Source: Ruminococcaceae bacterium UBA7101
GTDB taxonomy: Bacteria > Bacillota > Clostridia > Oscillospirales > Acutalibacteraceae
Length of the DNA: 22,041 nt
NCBI GenBank assembly: GCA_002493325.1
Contig: DKYL01000023.1
Location: 915-22,955 of the forward strand
Direction of reading: 5' to 3'
Made by a program: the position numbers and the translations under genes. Positions within the stretch are counted from its first letter, which is position 1. Every line of letters begins with the position of its first letter. Of the stretch, positions 1-8,389 are shown piece after piece. The notes beneath the pieces were generated by a model. That model saw nothing but the letters and a program-made list of their open reading frames with translations, was not told where the DNA came from and made no database searches.

Positions 1-1401
1 CTCACGACCTGCCTGGATGGCATATGCTCTTTCAACACCCTCAAAGCTTGTTGATATTTCCTCAAGCTGCTGCAGACGCTTGATATAATTTTCAATATTT
101 TCACGTCTTGCACCGGGTCTTGATGCTGAAACTGCATCGGCTGCCTGAACAAGACAGGCAACAACTGTTTTACATTCAATTTCACCGTGGTGAGCTGCAA
201 TAGCATGGACAACATTTTCGTTTTCCTTATACTTTCTTGCGAACTCAACACCAAGGGCAATATGTGAGCCTTCCATCTCGTGGTCAAGTGCCTTACCGAT
301 GTCGTGAAGAAGACCGGCTCTTCTTGCAAGTCTTTCGTCTGCACCGATTTCAGCAGCCATAAGTCCTGCAATGTATGATACCTCAAGGCTGTGCTTGAGT
401 ACACTCTGACCGTATGATGTACGGTATTTTAATTTACCGATAAGCTTAACAAGCTCAGGATGAATCTGACCGCAGTTGGCTGAAAGTACAGCCTTTTCGC
501 CCTCCTGCTTAATGATTGCGTTGACCTCTCTTGTGCTCTTTTCAAAGCATTCCTCAATTTTAGTCGGATGAATACGTCCGTCCTGAATGAGTCTTTCAAC
601 AGTGAGTCTTGCAATCTCACGTCTTACAGGGTCGAATGAGCTGATTGTGATAGCTTCAGGTGTGTCATCAATAATCAATTCAACACCTGTAATGGTTTCG
701 ATAGAGCGGATGTTTCTGCCCTCTCTGCCGATAATTCTGCCTTTCATTTCATCATTCGGCAGTGCTACAACGGAAACCGTGGTTTCTGCAGTGTGGTCTG
801 CTGCACAGCGCTGGATTGCAGTGCCTATGATTTCACGTGCCAGAACCTCGCTCTGGTCCTTAACCATCTGCTCATATTCCATAATGCGCTTGCTTTTTTC
901 AGTATCAAGCTGTTCCTCAAGGGTAGCAAGCAAATGCTTTTTTGCCTCCTCCTGAGTCAGTCCTGAGATACGCTCAAGCATATCAAACTGGCTTTTCTTA
1001 ATGCCGTCAATTTCAAGTAGTTTTTCATCAAGCTGCTTTTGCTTTTCGCTTAACGCTTCTGTCTTGCTTTCCAGCGAGTCAGCACGCTTGTCAAGATATT
1101 CCTCACGCTGATTTAAGCGGGCTTCCTGCTTTTGAATCTCGCCTCTTCTTTCGCGTATATCCTTATCAGCCTCTGAACGAAGCTTATGAATTTCATCCTT
1201 TGCCTCAACAAGTCTTGCCTTTTTGGTTGACTCAGCCTCAGACAAAGCATTATTAATTATTTTTGTTGCCTCCTGTGTAGCGGAGCCAATTTCCTTTTCA
1301 CTTGTTCGTCTGCGGTATTCACCACCGAGAACAAAACCGATTATGCCAAAAATAACGGCGCAAACAACGCCAATAATAATGGGAATGATAATACTACTCA
1401 T
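1..1401 (-). CDS. rny: Ribonuclease Y, C-terminus outside window
   Basis: Membrane-anchored endoribonuclease that starts bulk mRNA decay in Firmicutes. The frame is open from the ATG at 1401 to the window edge: 467 codons of a protein usually about 520 long. Seen in order: one hydrophobic N-terminal segment (about residues 3-25), a long charged coiled coil (about 30-160), a KH RNA-binding domain with GxxG as GREG at residues 225-228 followed by NIRSIE, and the HD phosphohydrolase domain with LLHDIGK, where H366 and D367 are the metal ligands. These positions nearly match those known for Bacillus subtilis RNase Y. The start is set by an AAGGAGGTG ribosome site nine bases upstream. The last roughly 50 residues are not visible. 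In many Firmicutes rny sits directly before ymdB; here they are divergent and about 4.7 kb apart. Confidence 0.97.
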   Translation of the reverse strand, partial: MSSIIIPIIIGVVCAVIFGIIGFVLGGEYRRRTSEKEIGSATQEATKIINNALSEAESTKKARLVEAKDEIHKLRSEADKDIRERRGEIQKQEARLNQREEYLDKRADSLESKTEALSEKQKQLDEKLLEIDGIKKSQFDMLERISGLTQEEAKKHLLATLEEQLDTEKSKRIMEYEQMVKDQSEVLAREIIGTAIQRCAADHTAETTVSVVALPNDEMKGRIIGREGRNIRSIETITGVELIIDDTPEAITISSFDPVRREIARLTVERLIQDGRIHPTKIEECFEKSTREVNAIIKQEGEKAVLSANCGQIHPELVKLIGKLKYRTSYGQSVLKHSLEVSYIAGLMAAEIGADERLARRAGLLHDIGKALDHEMEGSHIALGVEFARKYKENENVVHAIAAHHGEIECKTVVACLVQAADAVSASRPGARRENIENYIKRLQQLEEISTSFEGVERAYAIQAGRE

Positions 1402-1533
1402 AGTTAACAGCACCTCCTTCTGTTTAAAATTCTTGAAATTTACCATCAGAAAAGGTACAGTTTAAATGCAATTTATAAATATCTTACATATTTCGTGTTA
1501 AAAATGTATAACAATATGTAAAAGATATATAAT

Positions 1534-1562
1534 AATATACACCTATATCTTGTATCTGTCAA
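1534..1562 (-). promoter_or_regulatory. Promoter of rny
   Basis: Read on the minus strand: -35 TTGACA (1557-1562), a 17-base spacer, and -10 TATATT (1534-1539). This leaves an untranslated leader of about 125 bases before the rny start. An 8-bp inverted repeat, AAGATATA at 1522-1529 and TATATCTT at 1544-1551, brackets the -10 box and could be an operator. No ORF or other strong structure is seen in the leader. Confidence 0.75.
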
Positions 1563-1593
1563 GTTCCAAATTTAACATTCGTGTTCGGATTTT

Positions 1594-1642
1594 ACAAAAA
1601 TAAGCACATATGACTGATAAAAAACAGCCGTATGTGCTTATT
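1594..1642 (-). terminator. Intrinsic terminator of the ABC exporter operon
   Basis: Arms AATAAGCACATA (1599-1610) and TATGTGCTTATT (1631-1642) form a 12-bp stem around a 20-base loop, nine bases after the stop codon of the second ABC gene. On the minus strand the stem runs into TTTTTGTAAAAT, a T-rich tail. The loop is long for a classical terminator, but position and T tract fit. It also separates the ABC genes from the rny promoter. Confidence 0.7.
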
Positions 1643-1650
1643 AAATCGTG

Positions 1651-3468
1651 CTAAATATAGTATTGAGCCTGCGCATTCCAAAGCTCGGAATATTTTCCAT
1701 TGTTTTCCAATAACTGCGTATGCGTGCCTTTTTCAACTAATTCTGCATTGTCAAAAACAGCAATTCGGCTGCAGAATACACAGCTTGAAAGACGGTGTGA
1801 AATATAGATTGCAGTTTTATTTTCAACAAAGGAATTGAATCGGTTATAGATTTCATTTTCTGCCACAGGGTCAAGAGCAGCCGTCGGCTCATCCAGAATG
1901 ACAACGGGGCTGTCCTTATACAGTGCTCTTGCAAGGGCAAGCTTTTGTGCCTCTCCACCCGATATTTCCACGCCGGATTTGTCCACATTTTTATATAAAT
2001 ATGTCTGCTCCTGCTCAGGCATATTTAATACACGCTCCTTGATATTTGCCTGTTCGAGGCAGTCAAGCATTTTTTCTCTGTCACAGTTTTTGCCTGCGCA
2101 AATGTTGTCTGAAAGGGGGAGTGAGAACATCTGAAAATCCTGAAAAACAACGGAATACAGCCTGTTTATGCTGTTCTCGGTGTAGTCCTTGATGTTGATG
2201 CCGTTTATCCGTATTTCACCCTCTGTAACATCGTAAAGCCTGCACATCAGCTTAATAAAGGTTGTTTTGCCGCTGCCGTTTCTGCCCACAACCGCAAGGT
2301 GTTCGCCGTTATTAATTTTGATGTTTATATTTTTCAGCGAATCATTTTCAGCACCCGGATACCTGAAAGAAACATTTTTGAATTCTATTTCAAATTTGTC
2401 ACTGTCAAGCTCCTTGCTGCCGTATGTCATTTCATCTTTGGTGTTTATTATATCAAAATAATAATTCACAAGGGGCACCATTTCCTCGGTTTTTCCAAAG
2501 GTTGCCGCCATTTTCATAATTCCGTTTATAATCTGCATAAATGAACCGCAGTAAAGAACCAATGAGCCGATGCCAAATAAGCCGTATAAGCCTTTCACAC
2601 CGATAAACAGGTAAATTCCGAAACCAACTACAGCACCGAGAATAGCTATAAAAGAGCTTGATTTAGCACTGTTCAGAGATACTTTTTTCAGCAGCTTTTC
2701 TCCGTCTGTCAATAGTATATCCGTTGCTGTATGCTCAATCAGATTTTGCTCCTTATAAAGCCTGATTTCCTTACCTGTATTGTAGTCTGAAAACATATTA
2801 AGAAAATAGTAAAACATACGGTCAAGCCGTGAATACTCGTCGGATGCCTTAAACCATGCTTTATTCATTTTTAATGCAACAACAAGAATGATAACAACCA
2901 TTACTGCAATGGAACAGAAAATTGTCAGCAGGAAAACAGGTTTTTCAAAATATGTGTCACCTGTTTTTGTAAAACCGATTTTGAACAGAGGAATAATGAT
3001 AATAACAGATATTACCAAAGTTATCATTCCTGATATAAAGTCACGCATCATCCAGCCGAACTGTACAAATGAAGAAAATACTCTGTCCTGTGCTTCTGAA
3101 TGTTTGTGAACAAGCTCTTTGAAATCTCCGTCTTCAAGCCGCTGATATTCTGCCTCAAACAATTTTTTTGATATGCTTTGCAATTCCTTGTTATACATAA
3201 GTGAACGGAACATATAAAACATATCTCCGAAAAAGTTATTAAGGAAAAACAATACAAGGTTTAAACCGATTGCTGAAGCAATATAGATTATCAGTTCCTT
3301 TGCTTCAGCACCTGTATCAAGTAAATCAATAATTTTTGATGTGAACCAAATATTCACAAAAGGCATAACAGCCATAACTACAGCAACAACCACACAGGTT
3401 GGAATGAGTCTTTTTTCAAGACGGTGCATTTCTTTAAAAGCAGAAAAAATTGTTTTTATTTTTTTCAT
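1651..3468 (-). CDS. ABC exporter half-transporter (membrane + ATPase), second subunit
   Basis: A 605-residue half-transporter of the type IV exporter fold: an N-terminal membrane domain with several hydrophobic helices (about residues 20-330) fused to a nucleotide-binding domain. ATPase motifs are complete: Walker A GRNGSGKT (395-402), signature SGGEAQ, Walker B VVILDEPTAALD with the catalytic glutamate, and the H-loop ISHRLSS. The start overlaps the stop of the upstream subunit as ATGA (3465-3468), which implies translational coupling and a heterodimer. The neighbours give no substrate: no bacteriocin precursor, immunity gene or two-component system is visible. Drug, lipid or peptide export are all possible. 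The terminator hairpin follows the gene. Confidence 0.93.
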   Translation of the reverse strand: MKKIKTIFSAFKEMHRLEKRLIPTCVVVAVVMAVMPFVNIWFTSKIIDLLDTGAEAKELIIYIASAIGLNLVLFFLNNFFGDMFYMFRSLMYNKELQSISKKLFEAEYQRLEDGDFKELVHKHSEAQDRVFSSFVQFGWMMRDFISGMITLVISVIIIIPLFKIGFTKTGDTYFEKPVFLLTIFCSIAVMVVIILVVALKMNKAWFKASDEYSRLDRMFYYFLNMFSDYNTGKEIRLYKEQNLIEHTATDILLTDGEKLLKKVSLNSAKSSSFIAILGAVVGFGIYLFIGVKGLYGLFGIGSLVLYCGSFMQIINGIMKMAATFGKTEEMVPLVNYYFDIINTKDEMTYGSKELDSDKFEIEFKNVSFRYPGAENDSLKNINIKINNGEHLAVVGRNGSGKTTFIKLMCRLYDVTEGEIRINGINIKDYTENSINRLYSVVFQDFQMFSLPLSDNICAGKNCDREKMLDCLEQANIKERVLNMPEQEQTYLYKNVDKSGVEISGGEAQKLALARALYKDSPVVILDEPTAALDPVAENEIYNRFNSFVENKTAIYISHRLSSCVFCSRIAVFDNAELVEKGTHTQLLENNGKYSELWNAQAQYYI

Positions 3469-5240
3469 ACTGCATCGCCTCCCATCTCTTTATAATAATA
3501 GCTCTGGATTTGATACATTCTGTAGTAAGCACCCTTCAGTGCCATAAGCTCCTCGTGTGTTCCGCTTTCGGCAATTGTGCCGTCTTTGATAAACAGGATT
3601 TTATCGCAGAAGCGTGTTGACGAAAGTCTGTGTGAAATGAAAAATGATATTTTATTATCTGTCATTTCATTGTATTTTAAATAAAGCTCGTTTTCTGCAA
3701 TGGGGTCAAGCGCAGCGGTAGGCTCATCCAGAATAAGCACAGGTGCATTTTTGTAAATAGCCTTTGATAACAATAATTTTTGTTTTTCACCGCCTGAAAA
3801 ATCAACAGCGTCCTTGTGAACATCCTTAATCATAAAGGTGTTTTCTTTTTTGTCAAGTTTGTTGATTTTGTCTATTATCCCTGCTTTTTCAAAGGCAGAA
3901 TAAAGCTTTTCTTTGTCATAATCAGAGGTTGCACATATGTTTTCGGCAATAGTCATCGGCAGGAAATTATAATCCTGAAAAACAGCTGAAAACAAATCAA
4001 AATAGCTGTCTGATGAAAATTCACGGCTGCTTTTGCCGTTAATCATAATATCGCCCTCCGTGGGATAATAAAGACCGCAGAGCAGCTTGATTGCAGTGGT
4101 TTTGCCTGCTCCGTTTTCACCGACGATTGCGATGTTTTCACCCTTGTTAACCTTAAAAGACATATTGTTGATTGTGCTCTTTTCGGCTGAGGGATATGTA
4201 AACGAAACATTTTTAAATTCTATTGAGTCAACGTCTTTAAAGTTAATATCAGGCTTGTCTTTATTTTCTTCATCACTTTCTGTAAATTTGCGGAAAGCAG
4301 CACAGTCATTACAGCAGCGTTCCATATTGGAATACAGATATACAAAATTCATAATCCAGTTTGAAAATCCTGTTATAATTCCAAAATAGAAAATAAAATC
4401 AGAAACAGAAAGTCTGTTTTTGCACACTAAGTATGTAAGATAAGCATATGCAACAAGTTCACGCACAAGGTTAAGCAAAGCTCTTGTACCGCCAACCTTA
4501 ATGCTTTGGTGCATATATTTTGAAGTTATGTTTTCAAGCTGGCTGATAAGCTTTGCGATGGAAAGCAGGAAATAATCCGTAAATCCGTAAAGTCTTATAT
4601 CCTTTGCAGCAGTCAAATCCTTGCTCAGTGTGTAGTAATAATCAAATTTAACAAAAATACTGCTCCTGGAGTCCTTAACACCCTTTTCCTTTTTGTTCAG
4701 ATATTTCAGCAAAAAGAATTCAGCAACGCAGGTTGCAAGAATAATCAAAATCATAAAAATATTGATTTTATAAATCAGTGCAAGGGATGTAATAACACCC
4801 ACAAGACAGACCAATAACTGATTACAGGTTTCAATAAAATCAGCGGAGGAGGAAAAGTAGCTTCTGTAAAATTCCATTGCTCTTTTATTCTTTTCTCTGC
4901 CTTCAAGACTTTCTATGTTAACATAGTCTGTATTAAGATTCTTTTTGAAAGCCATAACAGCATATCGCATACGTATTATTCTTGCACTGCCGTTTAAAAG
5001 CTCCTGCATAAAAGGTGTGAGCCAGGTTGTCAGCGCTACAAGAATACTGAGCAGTGCAACAACCAGTATTAATCTGCCGACAGTTACACCCTGTTCAATG
5101 CAATCAATCATTGCTTTTGGTATATATGCTGTGATAATCGGCTGCAAAACCATCGCAGGTACACGGATAAAAAAGTAAACAAGGCTTTTCTTATCCCATG
5201 CTATCCAATTCTTCAGCATATACCTTAGATTTTCTTTCAT
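3465..5240 (-). CDS. ABC exporter half-transporter (membrane + ATPase), first subunit
   Basis: A 591-residue partner of the following ABC gene with the same layout: membrane domain (about residues 15-310), then the ATPase with Walker A GENGAGKT (374-381), signature SGGEKQ, Walker B VLILDEPTAALD and H-loop ISHRLSS. Both subunits keep a catalytic glutamate after Walker B and an intact signature, so neither ATP site is obviously degenerate, unlike many heterodimeric exporters. Ribosome site GAGGAGAGG lies just before the ATG at 5240. The AT-rich 5241-5339 gap contains TATAAT-like boxes on the minus strand (for example at 5273-5278) but no good -35, so the promoter is uncertain. Transport substrate is unknown. 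Confidence 0.93.
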   Translation of the reverse strand: MKENLRYMLKNWIAWDKKSLVYFFIRVPAMVLQPIITAYIPKAMIDCIEQGVTVGRLILVVALLSILVALTTWLTPFMQELLNGSARIIRMRYAVMAFKKNLNTDYVNIESLEGREKNKRAMEFYRSYFSSSADFIETCNQLLVCLVGVITSLALIYKINIFMILIILATCVAEFFLLKYLNKKEKGVKDSRSSIFVKFDYYYTLSKDLTAAKDIRLYGFTDYFLLSIAKLISQLENITSKYMHQSIKVGGTRALLNLVRELVAYAYLTYLVCKNRLSVSDFIFYFGIITGFSNWIMNFVYLYSNMERCCNDCAAFRKFTESDEENKDKPDINFKDVDSIEFKNVSFTYPSAEKSTINNMSFKVNKGENIAIVGENGAGKTTAIKLLCGLYYPTEGDIMINGKSSREFSSDSYFDLFSAVFQDYNFLPMTIAENICATSDYDKEKLYSAFEKAGIIDKINKLDKKENTFMIKDVHKDAVDFSGGEKQKLLLSKAIYKNAPVLILDEPTAALDPIAENELYLKYNEMTDNKISFFISHRLSSTRFCDKILFIKDGTIAESGTHEELMALKGAYYRMYQIQSYYYKEMGGDAV

Positions 5241-5339
5241 AGTTCCTCTCCTCTTTATTTTTTATATAGTTAATTATAACATTATATAATTTTTATTACT
5301 TGACTTTTTATGCTGAGAATTGGGTTTTGCTGTTAAATT

Positions 5340-5918
5340 TTATGCTTTCAGTTCGCTGACTGTATAATCGCAGTGGTTATTGTTATTAATATATCTGATT
5401 AGTTCGTCAACGTTATTGACATATGAATATATTTCTTTGCAGGTATGACGTACGAAGCCTTCTTCAATTGATGTGTTAAGCATAGCCTCCATTTTGTCAT
5501 AATATCCTTTGCAGTTATATATTGCTATCGGCTTACTGTGTCTGCCGAGCTGTTTGAGTGTCAGCACCTCAAACAGCTCCTCAAATGTGCCTATACCGCC
5601 GGGAACAATAACAAAGGCATCAGCTTTGTCCTCCATTACAGCTTTTCGCTCTCTCATTGTGTCGGTATAAATAAGCTCATCACATTCATCATAAATTGCT
5701 TCAATTTCTGCTTCCTTAAAAAAGGTTGGTATAACGCCTGTGATTTTTGCACCGCCTTTTTTAAAGCCTCTTGCAGCAGCTCCCATCAAGCCCTGTCCGC
5801 CTGCACCGAATACAAGATGATGTCCGTCTTTAGCGAGCTGCTCTGCCATTATTTCAATATCGTCCATATATTTTTTATCAATTTCGTTGCTTGCCGCACC
5901 GAATACGCAAATGTTCAT
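5340..5918 (-). CDS. LOG-family nucleoside 5'-monophosphate phosphoribohydrolase
   Basis: A 192-residue protein of the LOG (lysine decarboxylase-like, TIGR00730) family. Characterised members cleave the N-glycosidic bond of (cytokinin) nucleoside monophosphates, releasing base and ribose 5-phosphate. Seen: the Rossmann-like start MNICVFGAAS, the glycine-rich GAGGQGLMGAAARG, and the family signature PGGIGTFEE at residues 106-114, which carries the catalytic glutamate region. Length is typical. The start at 5918 is supported by GAAAGGTGAT upstream. The real substrate in this organism cannot be told from sequence; bacterial LOG proteins often act on ordinary nucleotides. It stands alone between the ABC operon and the divergent ymdB operon. 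Confidence 0.9.
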   Translation of the reverse strand: MNICVFGAASNEIDKKYMDDIEIMAEQLAKDGHHLVFGAGGQGLMGAAARGFKKGGAKITGVIPTFFKEAEIEAIYDECDELIYTDTMRERKAVMEDKADAFVIVPGGIGTFEELFEVLTLKQLGRHSKPIAIYNCKGYYDKMEAMLNTSIEEGFVRHTCKEIYSYVNNVDELIRYINNNNHCDYTVSELKA

Positions 5919-5950
5919 TTTGTATCACCTTTCAAAAATCTTATACTGTT

Positions 5951-5959
5951 ATTATATCA
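5951..5959 (-). promoter_or_regulatory. Extended -10 promoter of the LOG gene
   Basis: On the minus strand the sequence TGATATAAT is a perfect TGn-extended -10 box, about 32 bases before the LOG start codon. No good -35 lies at the normal distance (TTGTAT is 19 bases away), which is usual for extended -10 promoters. Confidence 0.55.
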
Positions 5960-5986
5960 GTAAAATAAGATTTAGATACAACAATT

Positions 5987-6001
5987 TTAACACAGTGTTA
6001 A
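5987..6001. promoter_or_regulatory. 15-bp palindrome in divergent promoter region, candidate operator
   Basis: TTAACACAGTGTTAA is a perfect inverted repeat around a central A. It lies about 30 bases upstream of the LOG -10 box and about 40 bases upstream of the ymdB -10 box, a typical place for a repressor or activator acting on one or both divergent genes. No regulator gene is adjacent, and I do not recognise the motif as a named box. Confidence 0.4.
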
Positions 6002-6017
6002 TTATTGTGTCAATTCC

Positions 6018-6046
6018 TTGTTTTTGCAATTTGTTTATAGTATAAT
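6018..6046 (+). promoter_or_regulatory. Promoter of the ymdB-recG operon
   Basis: Perfect -10 TATAAT (6041-6046) with a weak -35 TTGTTT (6018-6023) at a 17-base spacing, about 34 bases before the ymdB start. Confidence 0.5.
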
Positions 6047-6079
6047 AATTCAGATATAGATATAGAAATTGGTGTAACA

Positions 6080-6853
6080 TTGAAGATTTTAACTATCGGT
6101 GATATAGTATCCAAGCAGGGCTGTGATTATTTGAGGCAGGAGCTGCCCAAAATAAAACGTGAGTTTGGTGCTGATATTGTAATTGTTAACGGTGAAAATT
6201 CTGCTGTCGGTAATGGCGTTATACCCCAGAGTGCAGAGCATATTCTTGACAGCGGAGCAGATGTGATTACGCTTGGCAATCACAGCCTGAAAAGAAGAGA
6301 AATTTATGATTATCTTGACGGAGATAATCCCATAATAAGACCTGCCAATTATCATATAAGTGCGCCCGGCAGGGGATATATTATTGTTGACAAGGGCTAT
6401 TGCAGAATTGCAGTGGTTAATTTGCAGGGTGCTGTTTATATGGAGCCTGTTGAAAATTCCTTTTCGGTTATCGACAGAATCATTGATGAAATCAATGCAC
6501 AGGGTGTTAAAATAATAATGGTTGATTTTCATGCAGAGGCAACAAGTGAAAAAAGAGCCATGGGCTTTTATCTTGACGGCAGAGTGTCGGCTCTTTACGG
6601 CACACACACCCATACGCAGACCAGTGACAATCAGATATTGCCCAATGGCACAGGATATGTTACAGACCTTGGAATGACAGGTCCCTATTACAGCGTGCTC
6701 GGCGTCAGCCCGAAATGTATTATTGAAAAGCTGAAAACAGGTCTGCCTGTTAAATTTGTCAATGATGACGGACCCTGTGTTCTGGAGGGCTGCTTGTTTG
6801 AGGTTGATAACAAAACAGGAAAAACCGTTGATACGGTTTTAATCAGGAGGTAG
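6080..6853 (+). CDS. ymdB: YmdB-family metallophosphoesterase
   Basis: Member of TIGR00282. YmdB of Bacillus subtilis is a dimetal phosphodiesterase that hydrolyses 2',3'-cyclic nucleotides and influences biofilm and motility gene expression. The protein has 257 residues (about 264 usual). Metal and catalytic positions line up with the family: D8 (GDIV), E39-N40 (NGEN), N67-H68 (GNHS), H151 (DFHAEATSEKR), H176 and H178 (GTHTHTQTSD). The start is a TTG codon behind a weak GGTG site; no ATG or GTG is available, and this start gives the family spacing to D8, so I accept it. The TTG may keep expression low. The gene ends two bases before the next start and its last codons contain the AGGAGG used by that gene. 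Confidence 0.95.
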   Translation: MKILTIGDIVSKQGCDYLRQELPKIKREFGADIVIVNGENSAVGNGVIPQSAEHILDSGADVITLGNHSLKRREIYDYLDGDNPIIRPANYHISAPGRGYIIVDKGYCRIAVVNLQGAVYMEPVENSFSVIDRIIDEINAQGVKIIMVDFHAEATSEKRAMGFYLDGRVSALYGTHTHTQTSDNQILPNGTGYVTDLGMTGPYYSVLGVSPKCIIEKLKTGLPVKFVNDDGPCVLEGCLFEVDNKTGKTVDTVLIRR

Positions 6854-6855
6854 CA

Positions 6856-8358
6856 ATGCAAAAAAGAATTATTGCTTTCGTTGCGGCAATTGCGTTGCTT
6901 GTTACCTGTTTCGCAGGCTGCAGCGGTAATCACGAGGGTAATGCACCCAATGCTGCTGAAACAACAACGGCAAAAAAAACAGATGACAGAACATTTAAGC
7001 TCAGTTATACGCAGGCGGACAGCCTTGACCCGTTCAAGGCAGCAACCCAGAATAATCAGATACTGGCAGATCTTGTTTTTGAAAGCCTGTTTGATTTGAC
7101 TGAGGGCTATGAAACAACAACAAATATCGCAACCGGATATGCGTTTGCAGACAGCAGAACGCTGAGAGTTGACCTTAATCCTCAGCTTAAATTTTCAAAT
7201 GGTGAAAAAATCACCACGGAGGATGTGCTTTATTCCACAAAGGCTGCGATGAAATCAGATGCCTACGGCAATTCTCTTGAGCCTGTAAGCTATGCCGAAG
7301 CAAGCGGAAATTCAGTGATTTTTCATCTTAAGTATGCTGACCCGTATGCCGTCAATCTTTTAACATATCCCATTGCATCGACAAAGGATGATGAGGATGG
7401 CTTCCCCGTAGGCAGCGGAAGATATGTCTACAAAAACAGTGATGACGGCGTGGTTCTCAGAGCAGTTAAAAATGATGAATTTGACCCATATATCACAACC
7501 ATTCATCTTGTCAATATCGCTGCGGCGGATTCCATTGACAATGCTGTGAATATAGGCAATATCTCCTATGCTTTCAGAGATTTGAGTGCGGATATTTCAA
7601 AAAGGCTGTCCTGTGCGAAAAAGACAGTTTCTATGAATAATCTTATTTATCTTGGCATAAATTCATATTCAGGTATAACGTCTGATGCAAAAATAAGACG
7701 TGCCATAAGCCTGGCGGTTGACAGAACCGTTCTGGCAGAGAGTGCTTATTCGGGCTATGCAGTGCCTGCACAGTCACCCTTTAATCCCGATTTCAAGAGC
7801 ATTGAGAATATCAGGCTGTTTGAAACAAAGGCTGATACAGGGGCGGCAAAGCAGACTGTGAATCAGAGCGGCTACGGCAGCGACAAGCTTAAACTCAGAC
7901 TGCTTGTTAATCTGAATGAAAACAGAGGCATTGCTGCAAATCTTATTAAAACACAGCTTGAGGCGGTAGGCTTCAGTGTTACTGTAGAAAAGGTTAATTA
8001 TACCGAATATATGAGAAGAATTGAGAATACGGAGTTTGATTTGTATATCGGTGAAATCAAGCTTGGTGACGATATGAATTTATATCCGTTTTTTGATTCC
8101 TCAGGTGCGGCAAGATACGGCTTTGACGATAAAAAGCTGCAGAGTGATGACCTTTATACCAAATATCTTGAGGGTGAAGAGGAGCTTGGCAAGTTCATTC
8201 TTGCCTTCAATGAAGAAATGCCTTATATTCCGCTTATTTACAAAAAGGGTATGATATGTTATTCTAAAGCAATGAACGGTGATATGCAGGGCTATTACGG
8301 AAATTATTTTTCCAACATTGACAGCTGGAATTTTAATACCGATGATGAAACTGAATAA
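6856..8358 (+). CDS. Oligopeptide/dipeptide-type ABC substrate-binding lipoprotein
   Basis: A 500-residue extracytoplasmic solute-binding protein of the SBP_bac_5 (OppA/DppA) family. The N-terminus is a lipoprotein signal: KKR-like positive start, hydrophobic core, then the lipobox FAGC with Cys22 as the lipid attachment site. Family features include SLDPFKAATQNNQI near the mature start, LRVDLNPQLKFSNGEKITTEDV, and IRRAISLAVDR. Ribosome site AGGAGG (6845-6850) lies inside the end of ymdB. No permease or ATPase genes of an Opp/Dpp importer are in the window, so this protein is an orphan, either serving a transporter encoded elsewhere or having a sensing or cell-wall role. It sits in a housekeeping operon, which is unusual for such a protein. 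Confidence 0.92.
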   Translation: MQKRIIAFVAAIALLVTCFAGCSGNHEGNAPNAAETTTAKKTDDRTFKLSYTQADSLDPFKAATQNNQILADLVFESLFDLTEGYETTTNIATGYAFADSRTLRVDLNPQLKFSNGEKITTEDVLYSTKAAMKSDAYGNSLEPVSYAEASGNSVIFHLKYADPYAVNLLTYPIASTKDDEDGFPVGSGRYVYKNSDDGVVLRAVKNDEFDPYITTIHLVNIAAADSIDNAVNIGNISYAFRDLSADISKRLSCAKKTVSMNNLIYLGINSYSGITSDAKIRRAISLAVDRTVLAESAYSGYAVPAQSPFNPDFKSIENIRLFETKADTGAAKQTVNQSGYGSDKLKLRLLVNLNENRGIAANLIKTQLEAVGFSVTVEKVNYTEYMRRIENTEFDLYIGEIKLGDDMNLYPFFDSSGAARYGFDDKKLQSDDLYTKYLEGEEELGKFILAFNEEMPYIPLIYKKGMICYSKAMNGDMQGYYGNYFSNIDSWNFNTDDETE

Positions 8359-8389
8359 TAATTGATAAAATATAATTGGGGGTCAAATA

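Noticed and set aside
5538..5963. 141-codon plus-strand ORF opposite the LOG gene
   Set aside because: It is antisense to a clearly conserved LOG-family protein, has no ribosome site and encodes no recognisable domain.
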